The translations under genes and the position numbers were made by a program. Below are positions 1 to 19,689 of a DNA stretch of 64,000 nt, piece by piece (position 1 is the stretch's first letter; every line of letters begins with the position of its first letter). The notes beneath the pieces are model-generated. The model saw only the letters and a program-made list of their open reading frames with translations, was not told the origin of the DNA and did not search any database. The stretch is from Nectonema munidae (lineage: Eukaryota > Nematomorpha > Nectonematoida > Nectonematidae): contig JAUIRK010001056.1 in NCBI GenBank assembly GCA_030549495.1, positions 731,001-795,000 of the forward strand. Reading direction: 5' to 3'.

Positions 1-1295
1 TAAGAATCTCCTTCGCTTATAACTTCACTTTTTTACGCGTATAGGGGAGCTGAACATTTTAAATATTGTAAGTCTCCCATTAGTGAGCATATCTATAGCA
101 CCTCTCGAGTCGCCAGGGTTTTCAGTGTAGATTCACTGTACATACAATTTATGATTTAAAAATGTAAATTAAGCTTAGAACAAAAAAGAGAGAGAGTAAA
201 AGATAGATAATGTTTTTATTAGCACACAAACATTTTGCGCTTTGAATTGTAATGGAAAGATATACGTTTGCATACATTTGGGGACCCATAGATTTTTGTC
301 TCGTCCCGAACTTGGATCGCGACCATTGTTTAACAATGGCTTACGTAATTTAAAACTTTAACATTGATTTTCTTAGAAAAATTTTAATGTGTGGTTGGAT
401 TAACAATTTTTTATAAAATCTTCATTTTTTTGTGTTATAAATTTTATAGTAATTCTTTCAAATATTATATCAAAAATTTAAACAAACATATACTTTTATT
501 ATTATTTAAAAATAAAATATTAATGACAATCTTTTTAATTTATAAAAAAAATTTCGAAAATTTAAATAAAATCAAAACATAATTTCGAATAAAAAACTTG
601 AAATTAAAGTTTTTTCAAAGAGACACGCGGGCCTGGTTGTTTTTAATCTTTCACTTAGACAAAATTATAACTGTAAAATATTATTTTCGCGGGTATGTGC
701 ATCACCGGTTAACATGCAACTAATGATGCAAGTTAATTAAGAATTTATAAAAGAGTCGCCTGCTTCAAGAGATCATGGAGTCATTATCATCTGTCAATCT
801 TGTTTTACGTCGTTGTGATTGGTGCAAAATATTAAATTTGTTTTTCAAAATATATCTGATGCACAGTAACTAAATGTATTTAAGATGAAGATTTATGTAT
901 CTGTTCAAAGCAATGAACTTTAAAGGATTTTTGCCTATAATTCCTTTAGAAATCTTTGGTGTAAGTAAATATGCGTAGAGTCCGTAAATCAAAGGTTAAG
1001 AAAAGGAAAACATTCGAAACGAGCGCTAATTTCTATTAACATTCTTAACATAGAGATAAACACTTGATAATTATAAAAGCAGTTATTGTCTTCTAAAGTC
1101 TCGTTTCATGTTTTTGTGAAAGGATTTACTTGGCCCTTGCAAAATCACCCCTACTTTTACGCTAACACGGAACTTGGTTATTCATACTCAACAGCTTTAT
1201 ATAAGTATACTAAGAACAGTCAAAATAGTAGTATTTAAGAGAGCTTATGGGAATTGGGCCTTTAAATAAAATAGATCAATATTAATTAGGAGGAA
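1..1295. other. AT-rich non-coding stretch, no gene seen
   Basis: Short open frames here have biased, low-complexity composition. I looked for the missing first coding exon(s) of the PP1 gene (the part ending just before the GDxHG motif) and did not find it. The stretch is probably PP1 intron or upstream sequence. Confidence 0.5.
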
Positions 1296-1297
1296 TT

Positions 1298-1500
1298 GGG
1301 GCGTCGGTGGCTTGATTGTTAAACCTCAGGGATTTCATTCTAAAAGTCTCGAGTTCAATTCCTGATGTACCCGAAATAGAATTTCTTATTTAATCTGATT
1401 CCATCCGGTTGACTTTAGGAAGGATCCACCACCGTTCAAATCAAAAGTCCCACAAATCTGTTCTTGTGAGGCAGAACGTCTTATCCCTTGTATTGCGAAG
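1298..1500 (+). repeat. tRNA-derived SINE-like copy
   Basis: A tRNA-like head is visible: an A-box-like TGGCTTGATTG is followed about 40 bases later by a B-box-like GAGTTCAATTCC. A tRNA-unrelated body follows. RNA polymerase III promoter boxes in this arrangement are the mark of a tRNA-derived SINE. Copies with the same layout lie at 19014-19196 and 39420-39565. The B box is degenerate here, so a functional tRNA gene is unlikely. Confidence 0.55.
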
Positions 1501-1821
1501 CAAAAGACAGGAGGAATTGAAATTGATCGTTATCGGCATCTTGTCCTTAAGTCAGGTTTGACTAGTTTATCAGTAAAAAAGTTGGATTTGAATACCTTAG
1601 TATACTGATTGCTAAGTTTTGTAAAAATTAAGGCAAACCATGTTTGTGCTAAAGCAAAGGATAAAATTAAAAGTGTGTGTCTAAAAGAATGTGTAAAATA
1701 TTCTAAAAGAAATAGTATCCATTTTTTCATCCTAACAAAAATAAAAACATTTTTTTAAAATATCATCTTCAACAATAAAAAGTGTTCCAATAATTATTCT
1801 TTTCAAAAATTGTCCTAATAA

Positions 1822-1900
1822 AGGTAAAAGTAAAGGTACCGTGGGTGTGTTTTCATTGACAAGGCACTGATGTACCGCTTATGTCAAACTATGAACAAAT
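1822..1900 (-). repeat. 3' fragment of the 39.4-kb SINE family, reverse orientation
   Basis: The reverse complement resembles the tail of the SINE at 39420-39565: a CATAGTT..AAGCGG block, then GTGCCTT, then TGAAAACAC and a run of GGTA/TTTAC. Only the tRNA-unrelated part is present, so this is a truncated copy in the opposite orientation. Confidence 0.55.
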
Positions 1901-2228
1901 TGGTATCGATGAGGAACCAACTCAAACAACCTGCCATGCCTAATAAAGTATAAATAAGTAAGTAATTTACTCAAATAAAGTATAGGTAATACATAAACTA
2001 AGATTGAATTGTTTAATCAGTTGATTACAGGTAAGGATAGAAAATAAGAGAGGAAATGTAGGAAAGGTGAAAAAAAATCGATTGAACTTTTAAGATGTTT
2101 CATCGCCAATAGAAAATTATGAATAAAAAACAAGGTTATGAGGTAGAATGTAGTAAATTCATGTGTTCTTTAGATATATGTGTTTCTACATTTGCCCAAT
2201 CATCGAAACTGATTTTTCCCTCGTTTAA

Positions 2229-2356
2229 CCCGTTAACGCCCATGTCGACTATAGTCGACTCTACAAAAATAAAATCATCTGCGTTTATCAAAGCTCTTTA
2301 ATACAAATCTTCTGCTTTACATTAGGTATCGTCTGATTATTCTGGTTGTTAACGGG
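2229..2356. mobile_element. 128-bp TTAA-flanked miniature element
   Basis: The sequence is bounded by TTAA on both sides (2225-2228 and 2357-2360). It begins CCCGTTAACG and ends with the inverted equivalent GTTAACGGG. TTAA target duplication with CCC..GGG ends is the signature of piggyBac-superfamily non-autonomous elements. There is no coding capacity. It lies just upstream of the first visible PP1 exon. Confidence 0.7.
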
Positions 2357-2480
2357 TTAAAATAACTATTTCATTAAACTTTTTTACATGGTAGAATGAA
2401 AAACTCAAGGAAAATTTCTAAAAATTGATTATAATTGGTGATAAAATTATTATAATTAATAATAAAAGCTTTCAATATGA

Positions 2481-10733
<8,253 letters not shown>

Positions 10734-12139
10734 AAAGCTTTCATACTTTATCTATCACTTACATAAACTTAGAAAATGAGACTATATTTGTTACTGTATA
10801 ATAATAATATTTTTTTCATTTAAGTTACTTTTATGCATTAAGTAAGTTTGTATAATGTATTTCCATAAATACTTAGTACTCTCCATTTTATACAGACGTA
10901 ATATCAATGTTTTAAGAAATAAAATTAATCCTTACTTTTTTATCTTTATTTTTTGTAACTCATTTTATACAATTAGCAGACTTATCTGTTTATTCAGGTT
11001 AAAATAAATAAAAAATATTCACCATCATAGTTGCTTGATTAAAGGAAAATTTGAAAGAATGAAGTTTTTTAATAGTTTACTTTTTTTTTAGATAAAAAAC
11101 CTTTGAAAACATTATTCCGTTATTATTTCAAAGGGAGCTTTCTATTATTACATAACATTATTCGACATTTACTCACGCCAAAGTTAGAGTTGATTTAAGG
11201 AAAGCACAAATTTTACTATATATAGTTACATAATTTTTTGTCAACCTTTCAATTATCATACCAATTATTTTATTACAGAATAAATATGAAGAATTAAAAA
11301 TTATGTTCAGAGATAAATTTTTTGAATTGATTTCGCACGAGAAAGTGAAAAAAAAAGTTAAAATTCATATTCCCAAAAATTTATTTTATTTAAAACAATA
11401 AAGAAAAAATCTTTTTTTTTGTAACCCTCGCACTACGGACCATGGCTTTTTACTCCACTTATCTATTTATACTTAATTTTAGTAGAAATAAAGAATATGT
11501 AACCTAGTCAAAAATTACCGTGTAATTTATGTTTAACAAAATTTTTTTGGATATGATCTTCATATTTTTTTTAAAATCAAGTCATCGACAGTTTAGTCAT
11601 TATAGAAAAAAATTTATGAATAGTCATAAAAACAAAATGATGATAAATTTGAAGTAAACATAAATATAAGAATTGTAAAATGAAAAAAATATTATTTTTT
11701 TGTAACTAAAAAAACAAAAAAGTTTTTTTTGTAAAAGTGGGCAAAAAATTTATCACAATTCATATTTTCTGTTTGATCTTACTCTTCCACAAATTGTATA
11801 ATTATTATTGCTAACCCCAGGGCCGTATCAAGGGATCGTAGCGCCCCAGGGGAAAGGTTCTGAATGAAGCCCCTCACCCCTTGCTCTTTCTTTTCTCACT
11901 CATCCCCACCCCATTTTGGCTTTAAAAGTGATTTAGAAAAAAAATGCTCACATTTTTATTAAGCCACATAATTCAGATATATACTGACTGAGTCGAAGAC
12001 AGACTCCATTAGATGTTCATTTTTCGTGTTTTAGCAGCAGCAAAATTATCGATGAATTTGTCAAAATCAACACAATCCAGAACTTCTTATAAGAGCCAGA
12101 CTTTGGAGGCGGGCTTGCCCCATAGTACATAGAATACTT
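10734..12139. other. PP1 3' UTR then intergenic AT-rich DNA
   Basis: AATAAA at 10918 probably ends the PP1 transcript. Beyond it the sequence is simple A/T-rich DNA. A GC-richer patch near 11818-11910 (AGGGCCGTATCAAGG and following) looks like the edge of a dispersed repeat. No gene is seen. Confidence 0.5.
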
Positions 12140-13101
12140 TTAGAAAATTATTGGAGGTGGGGGAAGGCCCTGGCTAACCCATTCACATAATTTATAAGAA
12201 GTAAGAAACCGATCCATTATTATGCCTATACCTTTGGGTAAATTTGAATCACTAACTAAGCGTTTTACTATACTTTTACCACTAAAATTGTTGCGATTTT
12301 TTAACATTAAAACGTATATTTGAGATGTTATAATATAATAACTTCTAGATTCATTACAATGGTATATTTTAATACCAAAACAACCAGGTTTCCAATGGTT
12401 GTAGATTTTAATTAGAAACCTCCCAAAGTTAACCAACTGCTCATCTATAGTAACAATATCATGAGGTGTATAATATATTGAAAATATATCATAAAAATAA
12501 TCATGCATATATATATAACTGGGGAAATCTTTTCTTTATTGTTTCTACAACATTTATCATTAAAACATAAATGTATAATATAAAAAATCTCTTGAAGTGA
12601 CTGCTTTCAAAAAAGGTTCTCCATGTTTTTCTAAAAAAAAGGTCCTTCAAATTTATTGATTGATTCTTAGAATGACCAATATGTAGTATACAAGCCCTAA
12701 CTTCAAACTTTTGATATGTGGAAAATAAATTCATATATTTTGGATTGGAACTTCTATAAAAAAAAACTTATTCGTAATTGTTTTTCATTTTTAGTTTAGT
12801 AAAGTTATATATGTGAAGAATCAGTTTCTGTCATAAATAATTAAAAAATATCAAGATTATCCTTCAATAGTTGAGCTACATTTTTACGATCAGCTGATTT
12901 TGATTGTGAAATATTTCAGATATTTCTTATTATCGGTCTTCCCGAAGTAGACTGCGTAGGTATCCAAGTAAAAACTGTGTTGTCAGGAGCAACAAAACTA
13001 TCAGAAAGGTCATAGGAATCATCTGAAGTTAAACTGTCACTACTGCAATAACTTTCTGATGAGTATGAGTAAGAATCGATAATTTCACTGATATCACTCA
13101 T
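12140..13101 (-). pseudogene. piggyBac transposase relic (N-terminal half)
   Basis: On the minus strand an acidic, Ser-rich start (13101-12916, MSDISEIIDS...) leads to SGRPIIRNI. A degenerate middle follows, and then a frame at 12508-12140 with the piggyBac catalytic context IVTIDEQLVNF, the KPGCFGIKIY block and the MDRFLTSYKLCEW block around the second acidic residue. The third catalytic region and the Cys-rich tail are missing, and at least two frame breaks separate the pieces. It is a dead copy related to the element at 25872-28756. Confidence 0.75.
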
Positions 13102-13661
13102 TGTCTTTTAGACGAAGGAAAAACAAATGTGAAAGATGAAATCATTTTTCATAGTTGTACAGATTGAATTGCAAAATATGAAAGGTATATTTATTTTGCT
13201 CTATCATGATTATTCGGTTACACGTGCAAAAACGAAAAACCATATAAACAGTAAATATATCACACTTCTTCGATTACTTATAAATTTTTATAGATTATAT
13301 TATATATCATTACTCGAAACGATGACTTTACAATAATCGTCATATTCATTCTTTACACATCACACACATCAATGAATGACCAACTATATGAAATAATGTG
13401 TACTCTTGCATGTAATTGCCAATAAATGCCTGGAAGATATCCATCGCTCAGTGTAATATGGGTTACTCTTGATTTTATCAACATCATGACGTTGCTCTCA
13501 TCGCACGATAAGTGTGTGGCGTAACAATGATATGGAGTTTTTTCCATTAGCCTGTTTTTCGAATGGGTATATAAATGGACTGTACTACGATTTCAATTAA
13601 TGAAACGCACCCTTTCCCTGTATTTTTTTAAAATTGACAATAAAATAAGATTTTTTTAAAA

Positions 13662-13754
13662 GTAATGTTGCACTATCCGTGCATCGATAAACGTCTTTCC
13701 TATGCAATTGGCTTTTTATCGATGCACGGTACTCTATATAGAGTGAAACATTAC
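13662..13754. repeat. 93-bp hairpin-forming inverted repeat
   Basis: The ends GTAATGTTGCAC and GTGAAACATTAC are near-perfect inverted repeats. An inner perfect pair, CCGTGCATCGATAAA with TTTATCGATGCACGG, flanks a short loop. It may be a very small foldback MITE. Confidence 0.6.
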
Positions 13755-15074
13755 AAGATTTTCATTATTGTTTATGTCCTTCCATAGGAAGATGTGCTAA
13801 CACTAATGATTATAGCAGTTACTCTAATACTTATCTTGTCCCACTTTACTCAAAAAAATTTACCTCCCTTTTTACATAATGTAAAAATCAAGTTGCAACT
13901 TAATAAATAATCAAAGAAATTCGATAATATTCTTTATAGATGATAAAGTTAAACTCATCATTAATATGGTTCTTAAGAACAATTATTTGCCTTTCAATAT
14001 TAGTTTCAATATTAAGATGCTGGAAAAGTCTATTTAGCAGTTTAGATTAAAAAATTGATTCATAGGCAAAGAAAAACAGTACTAATACTGTCATTATAAA
14101 ATTAGTCTTTTCTTATGAATTTTTCATTGTTTGCTTTTTTTCCAATTGGTGTAACAACCTATTTTAGTGAATATTTGTTCTAATTCATTTCTTTGGTGCA
14201 GTTTTACATGAAAACCTTAATGTAGCATTTTTATGAAACTACTCCAAGAATATTCTTCTTTCAAACCATTCTAATTTCCTGTTTAAATATACCATATTAA
14301 TATTAATGTTATCCCATAACAGAAAATTAATATTAAAATACTAAATATACCATTTAATAATTATTTTATTTTCTCTCTGTTATTCTTGTAAAATTTTTTC
14401 TCTACTTTTACACTCATATGGCCCTTTTTCCATTGTACAAATAAACTTAATTCTTCATACTCTTCATTTTCATTAATTTTGAAATTAATATGGATAAGTC
14501 TACTATATAAATCGCTATATAAATTTTAGAAATATAAAGCTTTTCGAGATAGCAAGCCAAATTCTTAATCTTTGTTAGTTATTTCCATTTTATATTCCCT
14601 CAAAATTAGATGATTATTTAATCAAAGATTAAATTCTTTGAAATATTTTTTTTGTTATCTGGAAAAATATTTTATTATTATTATTCTCCTCTATTTTAGG
14701 CAAATTTTCATCAATATGTCAGTTCACTTATCTAATTATTACAGCAGACACATTTTAAAAAAAATTTCAAAGAAAATAAGCATCCAATCCAATTTACATG
14801 TGACATTAATACAATTTTTAAGCAAAAAAAAATCATATAAATTAGTTGGTTGAATCTAGTTCTACAATCTAAAATAAATACTTTATTACTTTACTATCAA
14901 ATCGTTCTTTTAAAAGTTCCCAAAGTCTACAATTTTTCAAAAGTGATTTACGAAATATTTTGCATATTCTCCTAAATTTTATATATTCTTCATGGAATTA
15001 CTTTAATATTGAATATGATTAAAGAAATAGAGTCAAACCTGCCCTAGTGACCTACTGAATTTTAAAGACTCACT
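13755..15074. other. AT-rich intergenic DNA, nothing recognised
   Basis: Only low-complexity open frames rich in Ile, Lys, Phe and Asn are present. No splice-flanked coding block or clear repeat terminus was found. Confidence 0.5.
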
Positions 15075-15082
15075 GTCTAGAG

Positions 15083-17245
15083 GAGTTGTTCCCAATCTTT
15101 TTCCAGTGGCGACCCAATTTAAGCCTCACCAGACTTTCTGCGACCCCACACAAAGACCAAGACTATATTCATTGATTAAGGTATACATAAGAAAGCAAAA
15201 ACGAAAATATTCATTTATATACAATAGAATTAGCTCAAAATAACATAATTCAATGTTACTGATGCGAGTAATACAAGCTTTATTTTGATAATAAACAATA
15301 ATGTTCTTAATATCATGTTTGGTACTGTTTTTCTATCATCAACTTCTCAATCTGTGATGTTGTTTTGGATACAAGATAAAGTAGGTCATCTTCAGCATGG
15401 AGTTTATTTCTTAGCATTGATTTTATAAGTTGTAAAGATGAAAAGGTCACTTCACACATAAAGAAAAGGCATAAGAATTCTCAGCATACCTTCAGCCAAA
15501 TTTAGATATCGAAGTAATTGCTTGATCTAAAATTGATTCACTGCTATGGATTCAAAGTCAGTGTTTGCACAGTCAGATCTGATAAAATCAATGAATTCCT
15601 CTTGATATCTTTCAGGAACATCTTCAATTTTTGCAGCAAATCGTTTTCTAAGTAAGCTATGGGATAACTGAAGCATTTCTGGAAAATATCAACTAAACTC
15701 CCTTTTTGTCTCCAAGTGTTGGATCAGCAAACTTTGAAAACTGTTGTTGAATGGAACATCAGTCTCATTTTTTTCAACAAATGTATTTAATGTGGGAAAC
15801 GTAAAAATATCTCTTTTTTATCCTTGACAGCCAAAAATCCAGCTTCATTTGGAAGGCATTTGTTTTTCTGCAAAATCAAGCGTTGGAAGTCTTTCCCTGA
15901 AGTGAAAGATTATGGGAATTCAGAATTGTGAAGAAATCTACCAAGTATGCAGTTTTTAAGCAATCAACTCAAAAAATCTCTTCAATATTTTTCCTTTTGA
16001 CAACCACTTTACCTCACTGTGCAATAGAAGAACTTGCCGCTTGGAATCGATTTCTTGGCACAGTTTAGCGGACCAGCGATTGTTCAATGCGTTTTACCTT
16101 ATGAAGTTAACTGTTTTAACAATTGATTGCATAACATTTTTAAAATCTGTTGTCAATGTTTTTGAAGAAAATACTTGACAATGTATAATACAATGAACTC
16201 GAACAACTTATGGAGAAACATTCTTTACCATCTATTGAAACCCAGATCTACCGCCTAGCATAGACGCTGCACCATTAGTACATATGCCACCAACATTTTC
16301 CCACTTATTCCATCTTATTTCAGAAATGATCATAATTTATCATTTATCTGAATTTTAATTATTCACCAACAACTCATTTATTATTTCTTACAGATATCCG
16401 TGTCTCTTTCTTCAGCTTACTGTAGGTTTGTAAACATCAATATTTTTGGCATATATGACTTGAGATTAAAGTTGTTAATTTGCAGTTAAATTATCATTAA
16501 TATTCAGGGAATATCTATATTTTGAACGTAGTTAATAGAAAATTCAAATATCAGACAACTTTCTATTACACACAGAGACACGCACAAAAAAAAGAAATAA
16601 ATATGCACCTAAGTACAAAACCAAAACAAAATTAGTCCTTGAAATACTAACTATTAAAGCACAAGAGATAAATCAAATTTTCAAATATTACATCGCTCCA
16701 TACTTTCAACTTTCCAAATACAAATTCAGTGTTGGCTCAAACAGACTGGTAGCAGAATGACACGCAGAGATGCTAGATGCAAACTCTTAACTGACACAAA
16801 TGATCCGAGACAGGCATATATATATCCGAAGAACTATGGATACAGGTATAAATGGCTAAGAACCCGTGATCCCCACAAGGTAATGCTAGGATTAAAAAGG
16901 TCCTAAGAAAGAGGATAGACAACTGTACAATTGATTGCCCAAGTTAATCATGGCATTAAAAAGGGGAAATAGAACAGTTTGACCTAACGTATATTCTATC
17001 CTTTGTCTTTTAGTTAACAGTTTGACCTAACGTATATTCTATCCTTTGTCTTTTAGAATTAGACCTATATATACCGTCTCAGGTCAGAATGGGGCAAGGT
17101 TCAGGAAAAGCTTACTGAATCCTCTTAATCCATTGATATCAGCCAAATCCTTTATAAATCATTATCATTTATAATGTCTTGCGACCCCAAAAAAATTACT
17201 TGTCGACCCCAATTGGGTTCGCGATCACGGGGTTGGGAACCCCTG
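15083..17245 (-). mobile_element. hAT (Charlie-like) DNA transposon, degraded, 2.16 kb
   Basis: The termini GAGTTGTTCCCAAT (left) and, reverse-complemented, CAGGGGTTCCCAAC (right) resemble the common hAT end CAGNGGTTCCCAA. The flanking octamers GTCTAGAG and TTTTAGAG match at 6 of 8, as expected for an old 8-bp duplication. The transposase remnant is on the minus strand. A 41-bp sequence is tandemly duplicated inside, at 16973-17056. Confidence 0.8.
15330..16260 (-). pseudogene. hAT transposase pseudogene, SCAND3/ZBED5-like family
   Basis: Minus-strand translation gives, in shifting frames, blocks typical of hAT-Charlie proteins. These are a CIIHCQVFSSKTL block (the HC.IHREALASK region), then VMQSIVKTVNFIR, then LLLHSEVRWLSKGKIL (the HTEVRWLSRGK region). 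Near the C-terminus is VTFSSLQLIKSMLRNKL (the FSTL..IK.K.RNRL dimerisation region). Several stops and frameshifts make it non-functional. Confidence 0.8.
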
Positions 17246-17589
17246 TTTTAGAGAGTGACCTATATTTCTTCTGTCTTATGCAATCTTCATTCAGAAAGCT
17301 GTATTGATAATTTTTAATTTTTGCTTTTTGAAGTTTTAAATAGATAAAACGAAATAACTAATGAAAACAAGAATAAACTTTAGTATAAATATTAGTAAGT
17401 TAAGTTAATTAGTTTTAATTTCAAAAAATATTTCTTTTTTTCCTATATCTTTAAAGAGATTTCGTATTTATCCAGTAACAGTTTGAAAATAGTGAAGATT
17501 ATTAGAGAAATCGATATGATAAATGTTATCTTTATTCGTCTACAACTTATTCCCATGTTTAGGGTCAGTAATCTTGATCTTAAGTTTCC

Positions 17590-17830
17590 ATTTTTTTGTA
17601 TCTTTATCATCATTTTGCTTTAGACCAATTTCTCCTGTTTTTCTCTCATTCCATCTCTCCATCTTTTAAAACGTCGACGTCTTTTTCTTTTCCCCATAAC
17701 CGGATGTTCCGTTATTCTACGCACAACATCAGTTTCCTCTTTTCTCTTGACATGACCATACCAGCGAATTTTACTTCTTTCTATTACGCTTACAATATTG
17801 ATTTTGATTACTCTTATGTTTTATCACTTT
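17590..17830 (-). pseudogene. LINE 3'-end ORF fragment, copy 2
   Basis: On the minus strand the frame reads VSVIERSKIRWYGHVKRKEE and then KRWRDGMREK. This is the conserved C-terminal RWYGH..KRW.DG block of RTE/CR1-like non-LTR retrotransposons. It is a second copy of the block at 18481-18738, in the same orientation and about 75% similar by eye. Confidence 0.65.
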
Positions 17831-18079
17831 TTTTCTGTTTCTTTCTTTTAATGACAATTCCAGCATCTTGCTCTTCATACTCATTTCCGTAGTTGCAATC
17901 TTTCTTTCATATTTTTCTACAATCTCCAACATTAAGCTCCATATGTCATTCCTTCAACTTAATTAGCGTGTTTTTGTAATTCATAATTGTGTAAACTACC
18001 TTCTACTTTTTCAAATTGGCGTTTATTCTTTCTTAACTACTTCTGAAGCATTATTATTTTTCAGGTTCCTTTTCTTCTA

Positions 18080-18406
18080 GCTATGGCTAAAAATTTTCAG
18101 CTTCTTTCTTTTTTTATCGTGTATTTTTCTTTGTTCTTTGATTTTTTATATTTCTTAAAAGCCAACTTCTTTTCTCTAAAGGCATTCTTCACCCCAATAA
18201 CATTCTTCTTTTTCCTTACTTCATTATGTTCTTCTCAAAAGATTTTGACAACACCAATCAGAGTTTGCTTTATTTTTTTCTGAATTTCCACACTTAATGT
18301 CCTCCTTATTGTATATAAAATTTTGATCGTTAATCTTCTTTTTAAATTCCGCTTTAATTTCAGAGTCTTTCAGTTTCCATTTTGTAAGTCTTTTGATTTT
18401 CATCAC
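18080..18406 (-). pseudogene. LINE endonuclease-to-RT linker fragment
   Basis: The minus strand reads RLTKWKLKDSEIKAEFKKKI and, after frame changes, a stretch like NAFREKKLAFKKYKKSKNKE. These match the WKLKD.EV...F and KK.AF.KW..S..EE blocks between the endonuclease and reverse transcriptase of RTE-like LINEs. It is frameshifted and incomplete. Confidence 0.6.
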
Positions 18407-18480
18407 TTTTCGCTTCTGAGTTTTATTCTTTCATATAACTACCACTAGCATTCTATCTTCTTCTTCTTCTTCTTCTTCAT

Positions 18481-18967
18481 CTACACCTTATCCCCTAGTT
18501 GGGGGTCGGTGGCTTTGATCCTTTCTCTCCACAATTTTCTGTTTAGTGCATCTTTTTCATCTAGCCCAAGCTCCTGGAGTTTTTCTTTTAGCCCATCTTT
18601 CCATCTTTTTCGCTGTCTTCCTCTGCTTCTTTTGCCCTCCACTCCTTTTTCCATCACTTGACGTACTGGATCCTCTTCTTTTTTCTTTAAAATATGTCCG
18701 TACCATCGCAACTTACTTCGCTCTGCTACCGCCAACACGCTTACCTCAACTCCTGTCCTTCTTCTAATTACTTCATTTCTTATTTTGTCTTTGAGAGTTT
18801 TCCTATTACCACTACCATTCGATGTTGACTTGCAATTTTTGCCTTTATATTTTTCATTTCCTATAATAAATTTGAGTTTTATTTCCTCAGCTACTATAAG
18901 TTATAATGTGTTCCTTTTTTCCAATATTTTGTATTATAAACATACAACTCTCTTCTTTGTGCCATAA
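18481..18967 (-). pseudogene. LINE reverse-transcriptase 3' end, copy 1
   Basis: From the right the frame reads KIRNEVIRRRTGVE, then ERSKLRWYGHILKK, then GRQRKRWKDGLKEKL, and ends at DPQLGDKV. This is the standard C-terminus of RTE/CR1-like ORF2 proteins, after the reverse transcriptase palm. The open frame at 18738-18481 is uninterrupted for 85 codons. Everything upstream is broken, so this is a 5'-truncated or scrambled copy. Confidence 0.75.
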
Positions 18968-19013
18968 CTAAGATTTTTCTTCTTCACTTTTTTTTCATAA
19001 CCATATCCTCAAT

Positions 19014-19196
19014 GTAGGGACTAGAGCCACAATGGTTGTTAGGGTGTACCTCTCAGCTTAACAGTTGAAGGTCAGGGTTCGATCCCCAAGGCTCCCAACT
19101 CTAAAAACAAATTCACAAAAACTGTGATTAACCATCTCAAGCATAATGCGAGCATATTGCCTTACGGCTGAAAGTGCTTTGATATCTCCAACCAAC
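19014..19196 (+). repeat. tRNA-derived SINE
   Basis: The A-box region (ACAATGGTTGTTAGGG) and a consensus B box GGTTCGATCCC are correctly spaced. A non-tRNA body ends in a repeated CCAACCAACCAA tail. It has inserted within the LINE relics of this region. Confidence 0.7.
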
Positions 19197-19219
19197 CAAC
19201 CAATGTAGGGGGACCAGTA

Positions 19220-19683
19220 GCCATTTCTTTTTTTTCTACCTGACCATTTAAATCAGCTCTAATTAATAAAATTTCATTTTCCATCCCTTTATAAATTAAC
19301 TAATCCAAATCTTAAATAAAAGTCTCTTTCTCTTCTTCTTTATAACTTGAGGTACATACGCTGATACAATCAATATTATCTCGTTATCTCCTCTAATCTA
19401 GATTGAAATTAATCTGTCTTTGTTTCTCCTTACTTCAAAAACATTTTTTTAGCTCTCTGAAAAAAATAATTCTACTCCTTATTTATTTGGCCAGTAGAAA
19501 AAAACTTATAACCTCGGCCAATTTCTCTTGTTGCTTTACCTCTCCATTTTCTTTTTTATTTCTTTTGCAATCTCGTTTCCTTTCTTTTTCATGGAACTTA
19601 TATTCCACCTTACTGTCTAAATTTCTTCCTCTTTTTAAAACTTCCAGATAAAGCTGTACATTTACCCTTTTTACGATTGACAT
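19220..19683 (-). pseudogene. LINE endonuclease-domain relic
   Basis: Minus-strand frames contain VNVQLYLEVLKRGRNLDSKV followed by a degenerate stretch (SVCTSSYKEEERE). The order matches the endonuclease start (VNVRS...GK..EL) and the VVSAYAPQVG..EEEKE block of RTE-like LINEs. Many stops are present. It may belong to the same element as the 3' end at 18481-18967. Confidence 0.45.
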
Positions 19684-19689
19684 AATCTA

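Noticed and set aside
19014-19196. A functional tRNA gene
   Set aside because: The promoter boxes are present, but the body lacks a convincing acceptor stem and continues into a SINE tail.
17596-19683. Plus-strand Phe/Ser/Leu-rich open frames as membrane proteins
   Set aside because: They are the antisense of Lys/Glu/Arg-rich LINE coding sequence on the minus strand.
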